Shown: positions 1 to 11,169 of the stretch, one piece after another | Layout of the letters: each line of letters starts with the position of its first letter | Numbering within the stretch: position 1 is the stretch's first letter | Assembly (NCBI GenBank): GCA_004565275.1 | Contig: SDOX01000122.1 | Location: forward strand, 193,124-257,123 | DNA: 64,000 bases | Direction: 5' to 3' | From: Nannochloropsis salina CCMP1776 | Lineage: Eukaryota > Sar > Eustigmatophyceae > Eustigmatales > Monodopsidaceae | The notes under the pieces: model-generated | The model's database searches: none | What the model was told of the DNA's origin: nothing | Seen by the model: the letters and a program-made list of their open reading frames with translations, nothing else | Position numbers and translations under genes: made by a program

Positions 1-43
1 GGATACTTTTCGACCGATCAATACCTTTGCCACTTCGTATCGC

Positions 44-1655
44 ATGATGGCGGCGTCCTCCCCGGCAGCACCTGCAACGTGTTCTGGAAATGAAAACATT
101 GTAGTCGTTGGTGGGGGTATCATGGGTGCTTGTACCCTCTACTATCTGACGCAAAAAGGGTTGAAGCCGGTGCTCATAGAACGAAGTGAGATAGCAGCAG
201 CTGCCAGCGGAAAAGCTGGAGGTTTCCTCGCTCGCTCGTGGCACACTGGGGCTACAGCAGAGCTCTATGGCCTAAGCTTCGACATGCACGCCCAGCTTGC
301 CAAGGAGTTGGGGATTGAAAGCTACCGACAGATTCCGACTTTGCAGGTCCAAGGGGGACCACGGGCGGGACAAAAGAAATCCAAGGTCAAGCCATCTTGG
401 TTGAATGGGAGAGCGGATAGTACTTTCATGGATGATGATACGGCTCAAGTCACCCCAAAGGAATTTACCGAGAAAGTTGTAGCGGCTGCCGTGGCCAACG
501 GCGCGCAGGTCGTGAAGGGCACGGTAGTGGGCTTGGCTTTTGGCGAGGGCCAGGATGGCACAGCACCTGTAGCCAGCATTCGCACGGTGACGGGGGTGCA
601 ATTAGAAGGTCAGGAAGAAGAACTGATACCGTGCAGTAAAGTTGTGGTGGCCACTGGTCCTTGGGCGCCTGTGGCGGGAGAGTGGTTCGGCATCCCTGTG
701 CCCATGGAAGGTGAGTGTCGCAGGTGTTGGCTACGGGCACGGGGAGCTCTCGTGTGGGTCGCATCCGCCTCCTAAGTGCACGATCCGACTCGGCGTAAGA
801 TAGTTTTTCAAATGGTGTGAGTTCCAGTGCGAAATGCAGTTATTCTACCTCTTCCATTATCCTCTGTATTTGACTTGGCATTTCATGTGGCCTACCCCGC
901 TACACAACAGGTATCTACAGCACAAGCATCGTCCTTCCCAATTGCGAGGCTGCCTCTATCGAAGAACCCTACGCGCTTTTTTGCGGGGAAGACGAGAACG
1001 GGTGCCACATCGAAGTCTATCCCCGACCGGACGGCAAAATCTACATGTGCGGATTGGGGGGAAGCGACTACGTGGGAGGTTCCCGTCTGGCCCCCGGCGG
1101 CGACTGCGATCGGCCCGAAAAAATTCTTCCGAAACCTCATCGGGTGCACGCGGCCATGAAGTCCTTCTCAGCCATGTCCCCCTCCATGGCGCATGGGAAA
1201 GAGCCGATGGCGGCAGCCTGCATGCGACCCTGTAGTCAGGATGGCTTGCCCATCCTTGGCAAGATTCCTACGGCGACCAATGCCTACTTGGCCACGGCAT
1301 TGAACCAGTGGGGAATACTTGGTACGTTTGGTCACTGCGCTTAAAACTGGGTCTACAGTCATCATGCTCCCATATCAAGTTTTGCTTGGAGGGTCACTTG
1401 TCCGCTGATGTAGAATTTCCTGGCATTTTGCAGCGAGGCGCTGCGAGTCATTCACATACATGCTATGCCGATGTCTTAAACATTTTCCACAAAACCACAG
1501 GCGCCCCTGCTGCAGGACTATGTATGGCTGAGCTGGTAGCTGACGGTAAAGCAAAGAGTGCTAATATTGACGCTTTCTCACCGGCTCGCTTTTTCACATC
1601 ACGGACTCGGCGGGGGAAAAAGATGAAGGGCATGGAGGTTGGCGAGCAGTGGTAA
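44..1655 (+). CDS. FAD-dependent oxidoreductase, DAO superfamily (TDA3-like)
   Basis: Three exons: 44-710, 911-1321 and 1501-1655, with GT-AG introns and matching phases, giving about 410 residues. The N-terminus has a dinucleotide-binding strand with GGGIMG (about residues 24-29) followed by an acidic-ended second strand (LIER), the usual FAD-binding Rossmann start of D-amino-acid-oxidase/glycine-oxidase-like enzymes. Exon 2 begins GIYSTS, and exon 3 carries the conserved C-terminal GAPAAGLCMAELVADGKA segment and SPARF, which close the FAD site in this superfamily. The layout resembles fungal TDA3-type oxidoreductases; the substrate cannot be told from sequence. The start is the first ATG of the open frame, immediately followed by a second ATG. 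No clear targeting peptide is seen, so a cytosolic location is inferred. Confidence 0.8.
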
Positions 1656-2386
1656 AAAGAATGCGGTATCGCAAGAAATGAAAGAAGACGTTGAAAGCAC
1701 ATGGTCCAAGTCTTCAACATCACTATCTGGTGCTTTTTTCTTTTTGCCATTTCAGGACCCGATTCTCTCTCCTTACACTCTCTGTAGAAAAGCTTGCTCG
1801 TGAATTGAAGCACGACATTGAATTGTCAGCGTACTTTGCGTGGAAGGTAAAAAGCGAATATTAAGTCTCACAAAAGGCCAATGTATAAATTGATAAGCCT
1901 GCTGAGCGTCTCAGAGGGAGATCGGATACGACCCAGCAAAAAATTGCACACCCCTGTTACAAAAAAATTCAAGACGGTGTGGGCATAGAACTAAAAGTAC
2001 CGTTCGCTCGCATTCCACTGCATTTGAATTTAATCTATCGTCGACGGGTGATAAAAAATAATAATTCAAGCTGCTCGCTGCGTCTCGCCAGAGGCACTAG
2101 CGAGGAGGCGGAATACCGAAACAACCCCTTGACGCTCTCTCATATCAATTATGCATGACCGAGTTCGTGCACCGGTAACCAACCATTGTAGACTTGAAAG
2201 TCTGGTTCCTCGTCGTCGTGGCTGGCGGAGGGGATAGATTCTAAACATTTTTTAGACGCAGATTGTCGCTCCCTGCGCCAAAGCCTTACTCGGGCAGCCC
2301 GACGTTCCCTCATTATTGCTCACCTCCAAATCCACGCCCGGCAACTGATTCCAATCACAACAGTGGTCGAAACCTTGGCTTAAAAG
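1656..2386. other. intergenic, no gene seen
   Basis: About 730 bases between the FAD oxidoreductase stop and the CAND1 start, both on the plus strand. Short open frames here show no family motif or coding-like composition. It must hold the 3' end of the first gene and the CAND1 promoter, but I recognise no specific element. Confidence 0.5.
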
Positions 2387-5300
2387 ATGAGTCTTGCGTC
2401 AATAAACTTGCTGCTGGATAAGTCCTCAGATCCAGATAAGGTCAGTAAAGGGAGCGACACTTGTTGGGTTTCGCCCAGCTTTATCGATTTGTTCTATCCG
2501 CTGACAGAGATGACCATGTTGCTAATCTGCCCACGGACCCGAACAGGACGCCCGCTTTATGGCTACCAATGATTTATGCAGTGAGTTGTCGAAGGACATC
2601 AAGTTGGATGTGACCATGGTACGTTCCTTCTTCTACTTCTGAAGCCTCGCCAAGGCATCCTTAGAGAAACCCTACGCCCGCGCTTTGTGTCGTGTCCCTC
2701 CATCCATCAGTGCTAGTACCCGTGAACGCCATCCTTAGTGAATGTCATCACTTTGACCACTCCGTCACATTTTCGCTGACGACGTCCCAGACGTGGCAAA
2801 TTCCCTTCGAGGCGTTCTTTCCGCTTCCTAGACTGATGCCCCCTTCCCATCTCTTTTAGGAGCGGCGGATTTGTCAGGCCGTCCTTAAGCAGCTGGATGA
2901 CGCCTCAAATGACGTACAGTCAATCGCCGTGAAATGCCTCGGCATCTTGTTCAGGAAAGGTACGATGTTGCTCCCCATCCGTCCTCCCTCCTCTTCACCC
3001 TCCACACCAAAAGGATTGTGCCCGTGCGGCTTGAGTAGTTTCCTCCATTTCTCTCACCCGACTTTTTTGGGGACCCTTTGTTCCACTAGTCCAAGAAATG
3101 CAGGTGATCGAGATCTGCGACAAACTCTGCAGCCTCCTCCTGGAGGGGAAGCCCGAGCTGCGTGACATCTACTCGATCGGGCTAAAGACCCTCATCTCCG
3201 ACGTTCCCGACAGCATGGGGAAAGTAAGCCTCTTCTTCCTCCTACTCGCTTGTTTCCGTGCCTTAAGGATTTGTTGACTCGACTCCTTCCTCATCTCCTA
3301 TGTCCCTCTCTCCCTCTCTCTCTCCCGCTCTTCCCTCCCCTGCCTTGCTAGGCCGTTGCCTCCCACCTTGGCGCCCGGCTGTTGAGCGGGGTGCAGCAAG
3401 AACAGGCTTTGGACGTGAAAATCGAATGCCTAGACACTCTGACCGACTTGCTGCGACGCTTCGGTCGGGAGTTGGACGGGCAGTACCCGGCCATGGTGAG
3501 CACCGGGCTTACCCACTTGCAGCAAGGGAAGGTCATGGTCCGAAAACGCGCGAACGCCTTCGTCGGGGCGTTGGCCGCGGTTGTGCCTGACGCCATGCTG
3601 GACGCGATGATGGAGGAGCTCCTGAAGGAGATCCAGGGGGCGGAGGGGCGGGGTCCACGGGAGGTACAAAACCTGATTCAGACGGTGGGCACGGTAGCTC
3701 GAACAGTCGGGCATCGGGTGGGGAAGCACCTTTGCCTGGTCGTTCCGCTGTTGCTCCGTTTTTTGGGGGGAAGTGGGGAAAAAGTGGAGGAGGAGGAGGA
3801 GGAGGAGGAGCAGGATGACGAGAAGAACGAACTGCGGGAGACGATTTTTGCCGCCTTGGAGAGTGTGGTGCTTCGGTGTCCACGGGAGGTGACCGTACAC
3901 TTGCCTTTGATCATTGCCGCCGCCCTGAAATTTATGAAGTGGGATCCGAATTACACGTACGCCGAGGAGGAGGAAGCCGGTGAGGGGGGAGGGGGAGGGG
4001 GGGGCGGAGGAAGGGGGGGAGGAGGAGGAGGAGGAGGAGGAGGAGGACTACGCGGGTTCGGACGACGATGACACCTCCTGGAAAGTGAGGCGGGCAGCCC
4101 TGAAGGTGTTGGGGGTGATCATTATGTCCCGGCCCGAACTGTTGGAGAGCCTGTACGCCCAGTGCGCGGACGAATTGATCGGCCGCTTCAAGGAGCGGGA
4201 GGAGAACGTGCGTTTGGACGTGATTGGGTGTTTCTCGTGCCTGTTGAAGGCGACTTTGGCATTGGAAGGGCAGGACCGAAAGAGGAAAGCGCAGGTCACA
4301 TGGGGACTGGCGCGACAGGAGTCGGAGGGGGGAGTGTCCGAGGATGCCATGCTGGTGGTGGAGGAAGGGGACGAGGGCGGGGGGGGGCAGGCCCTGTTGG
4401 CAAGTCGTGTGGGCCCGCTCGTGCGCGTGGCCGACAAACTCCTTCGGAAAACGGAGCCGTCCTCCGCCTCCCTCTCCACGTCCTCGTCCTCCTCCATGGC
4501 CAAGACCAAGTCCGCGGTCCTCAGCCTCTTGCAGACCCTGGTGCGTGTCTTGCACGGGGGGCTGGAAGGCCACCTCCGCCTAATGGTGGAGGACGTGACC
4601 CGTGCGCTGGACGAGCGAGCCCAGGGTTTGAAGCTCGACGCCTTGGCCCTCCTCCAGGCGATTGTGGAGGACCATCCGGCCCCCGCCCTCCACCCGTACC
4701 TCCCCGATATGATCCCCGCGGTGACGGCGTGCGCTCAAGAGGAGTGGTACAAAGTGGTCTCGCAGGCCCTGAGGGTCCTTGGCCTCTTGATCGCCATCCT
4801 CCGTCCTTTCCCTTCCCCAGAGGAAAGGGCGGCGGCCCAGGAGGATGCAGCGGGGACACATGCGGCCGCCTACGTGCCTGCGCTCTACGCCGCGATCTTC
4901 CCTCGGTTGGAGGCCAGCGATATCGATCAGGAGATCAAGGAAGGAGCCATCCTGGCGGTCGGCAAACTTGTGGCCCATGCCGGGGACCGCTTGCCCAAGG
5001 ACGAGTTGGCAGGGGTGCTCGCGTTGCTGATGGAGAAGTTGAAGAACGAGATCACGCGCACGCCCACCCTCAGAGCCTTGGCGGGCGTGGCGGCCTCGCC
5101 TCTGGGGATCGACCTCTCTCCCATCCTGGCCGAGGCGGTGGAGGAGCTTGCCATGTTCCTGCGCCAGCAGTCCCGGCCTTTAAAACTTGCGACCTTGGAA
5201 ACCTTGATCGGCCTGGTGCGCAGCAATGCCCCGGCCATGGTGCCCGCCTTGTTCGAACTCATCTTGAGGGAGACGGCGCCCCTGATCTCCGACGCCGACC

Positions 5301-7087
5301 TCCATCTCTCCCACCTGGCTCTCCTCTTGAGCCTCGAAGTCTTGGAGGCGTCTCCGCAGGCGACCGGACCCGTCGTACAACAGCACGTCTCTCCCAACGT
5401 CCTCCGTCTGGCGGCATCTCCTTTGTTGCAGGGCTATGCTCTGCGCTCCCTCCTTTCCTTGATCGATGCCATGGTCGAAGCCCAGATCCCCGGGATGGGG
5501 CCCCCAACCCTCACCTCCGCCTTTGAAGAGATTGCATTGCACTACCCGGCCACGGCGTCCCTCTCCCTGTCCTCCTCCTCTCCTTCCCAGCCACCGGCCA
5601 CAGCCAGCAGAGGGAACGCCGCCCCTAAGCAAGTCATCAACAACTTGGCGGTGTGCATGGCGCGTGTGGCGGCCCATCCCCGCACGTCGCCCGTCGAGGT
5701 GGCGGCTTTTAGCGACCGGCTGGTCCTCAACCTCCGGAGTCCCGAAGACCCTGTCCGACACCTGGCACTCTCCGCCATGGGGGAGCTGGGTGCTCAGCAG
5801 GATTTATCCACCGCGGTCCCAAAGCTGCAAAGTATCATTCTAGAGTCCTTCGAGGCGGGTGGGAACGAAGAGATCAAAACGGCCGCCGCCTACGCCTTGG
5901 GCCGCGTGACGGCTGGAAACCTGGACGTGTACCTGCCTTTGATCCTGCAACGCCTGGCACGCGACGGGGCGGGGCCAGGAGGTAAGAAAGGAGAAGGAGG
6001 GTCCGCCGAGGCCACCGACAGTCAAGGGAGCCCGGGATCGAAACCGCAACAGTACCTGCTGTTGTTGTCTTTGAAAGAGGTTATTTTGACGTACACGCTC
6101 TACGGGAAAGATTTCTCGCCGCACGTCTCCGTCGTCCTCCCTTGCCTCTTGGAGCATTCTTGGTGTCGGGAAGAAGGAGTGAGGAACATGGTAGCGGAGT
6201 GTCTGGGCGCGCTGGCCAACATTGATCCCACCAACGTCTTCGCCACTTTGGAGGCATGTGTTCGGGAGGAAAGGAAGGGGGGAAGCGAAGAGGAAGGCAA
6301 AGAGCAGGACAAGTACCTGCAAGGGACGGTGGCCAGCGCCTTGAAATTTTCCCTGTCCTCGTCACCCTCCACGGCAGCCCTCGGGGTCGAAGTGGGAGGC
6401 GGCCAAGCGGCTGTCTACCTAGCCCGGGAGGAGGCAGGCAAAACCTTGCTGAAAGAGACCGTCTCTCGGGCCTTAAACATCCATGTGGACGAGAAAACGG
6501 GGACGGCGGAAGACCTCGAGGTGATCCGCGCGACGCTGCTCTTGGTCAACGCCGCCGCCCACCACCAGCCTAAGGTCCTCCTCCCTTTCTTCCAAACCCA
6601 TGCCGTCCCGCTCCTCTTCAAAAGCTTGGACCTGCGCCTGCTTCGGAAAGTCAATTTGGGGCCCTTCACGCACACGGTGGACGACGGTTTGCCCCTCCGG
6701 AAGACCGGCTTGGCGACCGTCGCGACCTTGCTTGACACTCTCCCGTCCGTACTGGACCTGCCCGCCTTCATGCCTCATTTGGCCAAGGGTTTGGAGGATA
6801 AGCCCGACGTGCAATTGCTTGCCCATCAAATCCTCATCAAAGCGGCGCGTACCTCCCCGTCTTCCCTTCTGGCTTCCTTCGACGCCCTTCTTCCCCCCTT
6901 GGAATCTTTGGCCGGCAAACAGTTGAGCGAGACGACGGTGGGCTCGGAGGCCGACCGGGCGCTGGACTCGATTCGAAGCGCCATGCGGGCCTTGATAGCG
7001 CTGTCCACGGTAGGGAGAGAAAATAAGAAGGAGAAGAACCGGGGGGGGAAGGGGAACGGACTAGACTACCGCCTGCACACGATTTAG
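2387..7087 (+). CDS. CAND1: CAND1 (TIP120) cullin-associated NEDD8-dissociated protein
   Basis: Binds unneddylated cullin-RBX1 and exchanges substrate-receptor modules of SCF ubiquitin ligases. Exons: 2387-2440, 2547-2618, 2860-2959, 3090-3223 and 3352-7087. Family landmarks include RFMATNDL in exon 2, QSIAVKCLG in exon 3, LRDIYSIGLKTLI in exon 4, DPNYTY before the acidic loop, then DDDDTSWKVRRAALK and RFKEREENV. The rest is HEAT-like helical repeats. The product would be about 1364 residues against roughly 1230 in animals and plants; the surplus is low-complexity linkers. The frame changes inside the G-rich acidic/glycine linker at about 3980-4016: coding up to there is in one frame and everything after in another. 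That could be a homopolymer length error or a very short intron. The protein ends in a lysine/glycine-rich tail. Likely nuclear and cytosolic. Confidence 0.9.
3980..4016 (+). other. frame break in G-run linker of CAND1
   Basis: Runs of G of uneven length lie between the conserved DPNYTY block and the acidic DDDD block. The two conserved blocks are open in different frames, and total exon length is one base over a multiple of three. A GTGAG donor-like start is present, but there is no convincing acceptor or pyrimidine tract, so an indel in the run is more likely than an intron. Confidence 0.6.
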
Positions 7088-7916
7088 AACCCGGTTTCTG
7101 TCGATCAAATCCATTGTCTCACCTTCTATCCCATCCTTGGTCCCACGTAATGTTTCACAGATTGACGGTGCCTCTTCGCACCCTAAGTTCGTGCAAACGC
7201 AGCAACGACTCATATCCAAGGAGCCCTTAAAAAAACTTTGGAACGGCCTGACGGCCGAGCAAAGTGGGGCCGCTGGTAGAGGGAAGTTGTCGTGAAAGGG
7301 CGGGATCGACGAGGGTTGGCCCTCGAAAGGGAGCAACAGATTAGCGCTGGCTTGCACCTCAGGGATCAGTAAGAGTGCCATGTGACATGGGCGAGGAGTG
7401 TCGCCCCTGGAAGGAGGAGTGCCATCCGCAGTGCCACCTTGGGGTATCCAATGCTGGGAGGATAGTGTGACGTAAGACGGATGCCCCAAGTGGAAGACCC
7501 CTCTTCAACGAGGCTATAAATCTCGTTTGTGCGGCTCTATAATAATAATGATAGCAATATAGGCATTCAGGAACCTGTACCGTACGCGCGCAAGCTACGC
7601 GCCAACACAAAAAAGAGATCCCAAGCAAGCTCGCCATGACCTTCAGTGGTCCATTTCTTGATTGCTTCCGGAATAAACTGGCAATTAACTAAGACACTCC
7701 ACATTTTCTACACCTTAGGTCTCCTTTCAACCCTCTCAGGCAACCTCGCCTCGTGCAAAGTCCTTCCGGCCGAATCCCTCTTAGCCCCCGAAGTCCGCTC
7801 CATCGAGGCCTTTCTCTCTTCGTTTACTCTACAATCCCCTTCCATCCCAATCCGCAACAGCCACTCTAAGGTACATCATTCCCATTGGACACATGCGGCC
7901 TCAGTCGCCCTTCTTT
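7088..7916. other. tail-to-tail intergenic region, no gene seen
   Basis: About 830 bases between the convergent CAND1 and ClpS genes. It is AT-richer than its neighbours. No RNA gene or conserved frame is recognised; it presumably holds both 3' UTRs. Confidence 0.5.
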
Positions 7917-8713
7917 TCATTCGGGCGAGTCGGCTTTCGTCACGTCGCAGCCAATGCCGGCGCCCCGCAGACCCTCACAATAGCCCTCGGCCACCTCTTT
8001 ACTGTACTCGCCCACCACTGCAAAGCCTGGGGTAAATCCGCGAGAGACATGAATCAAATGAAAATTGAGGTGACATCGACAAAGCTCCAGGCAAGGCCAC
8101 AGCAGGAAGGACGCCACAGTCCATACCTGGCTATACGCAGGCAGAACCAGCGAGCACCGCTCTCTACCAACGATCAAAACAAATCACCAACGACCAAAAC
8201 AAACGCAATCAGCCCCAGGACAAGACAAAGGGAGAGAACGTGAGAGCCACCCGCCGGAGCCAGGACGCTCAAGAAGAGAGCACACGCCTACCTTGCCGGT
8301 GCGCCGTCATCATCACCTCATACGCCCGGTCATCCGTCAGCTGACAGACGGAGGTCAAGGTTCGGGCCACATGGTGCCGACTGTTCACCTCGTCGTTGTA
8401 GAGGATGAGTTCCCAGCCCCCGTCTAACTCGGACCTTGCCTCCGTCTCCTCCACGACCAATATGACGGGGGAGGGCCCCAAATCCGTCCCAGGCGCGACC
8501 TTGGGCTTAGCGGGCTCCACCACCGTCGAAAAGGTCGGGGAGGCAGGGGAGGAGGCCACGGCAGAAGAGAGGCGGAGCGACGACATGGCAGGGGCTGGGC
8601 GAAGTGGGGGGGGGGGGGAAGAGGAAAGCCTGCAACGACGGGAGGATGAGGGCGATGCCGAGAAGGAAGGGAGACAGGAGGGGTGGTCTCTGGCGTACGT
8701 GGGGATAGCGCAT
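7917..8713 (-). CDS. clpS: ClpS adaptor of the Clp protease, plastid-type
   Basis: ClpS delivers substrates, classically N-degron proteins, to the Clp AAA+ unfoldase. On the minus strand the first exon ends at 8292 and the second is 8026-7917, joined in phase. Exon 1 carries the family core: WELILYNDEVNSRHHVARTL and a helix ending MMTAHRQG. Exon 2 continues GFAVVGEYSKEVAEGYCEGL to a stop. Upstream, another frame starting at ATG 8713 encodes a strong signal peptide, with a hydrophobic core ending ALILPSLQA followed by F, matching the A-F junction of red-lineage complex-plastid presequences. The two frames meet at a 13-G run (8606-8618). I infer that the real protein joins them and that the run length is wrong, giving roughly 176 residues. 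Without that correction the core frame is open back to 8796 but has no sensible presequence. Confidence 0.82.
8606..8618. repeat. 13-base G homopolymer, frame break in ClpS
   Basis: An uninterrupted G run (C on the ClpS coding strand) lies in a proline-rich linker. The signal-peptide frame and the mature ClpS frame differ by one base across it. Total coding length from ATG 8713 is one base over a multiple of three. Confidence 0.65.
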
Positions 8714-8796
8714 TCTGTCTTGGTTCCTGCTCCTCCTCCTCCTGCCACGTGCGGACTGTAGCCGTGGAATGGAAAGGGAAGACGGGGAGGGGTCAC

Positions 8797-11169
8797 AAAG
8801 GGAGGATCAGAGGGTGGGGTTGTCAGTTTGCGCGTTCGACGTGGCCTCTGCCACGGGGGGCGGGGGCACCCTTATGGACGTAGCCAGGCACAGAAAGACA
8901 AGCCTTCGTTTCAACCAGATCCACAGGATCACAACACAAAATTGAAAGAGGCGACGATCACAGAAAAAGCCGCCGACGCACACCAGGGAGAACCCTGTGC
9001 AGTGCAGCTACGGGAGTCCAAGAGGGTGGGGGCCTCCCAGGGCACACAGGTAAGGGCTGCCGCGAAGCGTGCAGGAGAAGATTTTCCCACGGCCACACTG
9101 TCTGGAGCTTCCACCGCTGGCTGTCTATCGTCCAAACGTGACCGGCCTAGATCCGGGGCCCAGCACGTCCGCAACGACCGCATCCTCCTACATGACGCAG
9201 TCAACTTTGGCTCTTCCAGATGTGCGACCACACTGTGTGTTGCCAAACCCATCCCCGTCTTCTCGCAGATGGCGACTTGACAGGTAGGGATGGATTGAGA
9301 AGGAAATATTTCATAGCCTGTGGTATGTTCAATTGGTAGGAGATGCGTCGGAGAAAGAAGGCTCATGTGGGCATACAGGATTATTTTCCTCAGTCAAAGG
9401 CAGGTTAGGACGCAGGTGATCGTTCACAGTAGGGGGCTTCATCAGCGAAGGAATTCATAATGCTTTGATCTCACACACGTTGTGTTTTCAGTGGATTGAC
9501 AGATAAAACAGTGTAGCATCACACGAAGCCTCCCCATTGGCGTCCCGTCACCCCACCCTCACGACCGGTTCCGCTTCCACTTGATCCAAGAGAAACAAAG
9601 CCAGACTGCCCCAATTTCCACCATACCTGTCCACACGTCTGACGTGACCCCGCACATTCCTCCCTTGCCTCCGCGCTCTTGCTATTCTCGGGCTGGCCGG
9701 GGGGAAGTCGTCCGGACAAGGCCGACCTTAGGATGCTAAGGGGGGGTAAGATGTGGCCACGTACTGAGTCGCTACAGTAAGAGAACGAGGGGTTCGTCCA
9801 GCATGACCCATGGGCATGGACGTAAGAGGTTCAGGCGGTGATTGCAAGCAGCCTGGGTGGCAGGTCTGCTGACAAATTTCGAAAGGTATCTAGGTGCGTA
9901 GGCTCCGCTGCCATGTCGTCAGATTTTAAGGCTCTTCTCTTCGAAACAGCAAGAAGTTTTTCCTTTTCATAAGACCGTCGTGATTGGTTAAAAACGAGCA
10001 ATCATCACTCAACACTGGCGGCTCCTGACTGCACGGATTTGCCTCGTCGCCTCATTAGCTATCTAACATCACCCAAAGCCCGCCGAGAGATCAGTGTGAA
10101 CATACCTATCTTGAATAGATATCGCGAGCTTTAGACACCCTGAATGGCCTGCCTGGGGCTGGGGATAAAAGAAAGAAATGTAGGCGTCCGATAAGTCATC
10201 AATCGTGCCCTGCAAGGCCGGTGGGGGTAGGCGTACGTGCCAAAAGGATCCAGTGAACGAGTCTCAGAAAATAACATAGTGATTCCGGTTAGCTTTTCTT
10301 CTTCAGAAGACAAGGGTCGTGACCCAGGCCTCGGTAGAGGGAGCTTGTTTTCGATCAACGACTTGGTGATTTTTTTTTAGATGCCTTTCATATGCTGAAG
10401 GATGATTTTCACGCCGACACGATCCTGCAAAGATGTCGTGAACAGGAAACAAGATCACGTGAGAGTCAGCTCACATAGCTTACCCGGATAGGGAAGGCGA
10501 AAGTCGTTCTTGCAGTGTGACGAGTGAAGAAAAGCTTTTCTAATTTGAGGAGACCGTCGACAGAGAGCAAAATTCCCGTGCAGGAACCTGTGCAGGGAAA
10601 TGAGTCGGGCTTAGGAAGCATAGAGCACGATACTGACAATTGCAGTGACCTACAAAGGCTTAGTGCGATGACAAAGACAGGTGTTATAATGCTTATATAC
10701 TTTCAAGTATCCTGAAGCCTCCCTGTGCCTACTAGGAGCTCAGGAGGAGGGTGGAGCACGGCAGGAATAAAAACAGAGAAACCCGACAAGTATGTTGCCG
10801 AGCAACAAGATGGCAGTGGCTTGGGCAATGTTAGTGTAGTTTCACAAAGGACGTACAATAGCTTTGCAGTTCTGCCGTAGCGGCAATGATGTTCAGGAGC
10901 CACACGACTTCCCGCGATGGCGAACAGCAACGAGAGCCATGACCCTCCTACCACCTCATTCACACACCTTTATACACACACAGATCCACTATCAACAACG
11001 ATGGTACCCCGCTACGTTAGGGTGGTCTGTCGGATATCGCGGGGTATCCAGTAGCTTGTCGTCGACGCTCAAGTGTATTTCCTGTAACATTTGCTGGCGC
11101 GATACACAGCCAAAGAGACAGAAACCCTATCACAGACTTGAAGCCTGGCAGGAGCTAGGGGTAGCTAGC
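8797..11169. other. long head-to-head intergenic region, no gene seen
   Basis: About 2.4 kb between the divergent ClpS and SufE-MnmA genes. Open frames up to 150 codons exist, but none shows a domain, consistent splice structure or coding-like composition. I see no tRNA-like B box. Promoters of both plastid-protein genes should lie here. Confidence 0.45.

Noticed and set aside
8929-9366. 145-codon minus-strand frame upstream of ClpS
   Set aside because: No motif, no splice partners, and equal-length frames exist on the other strand.
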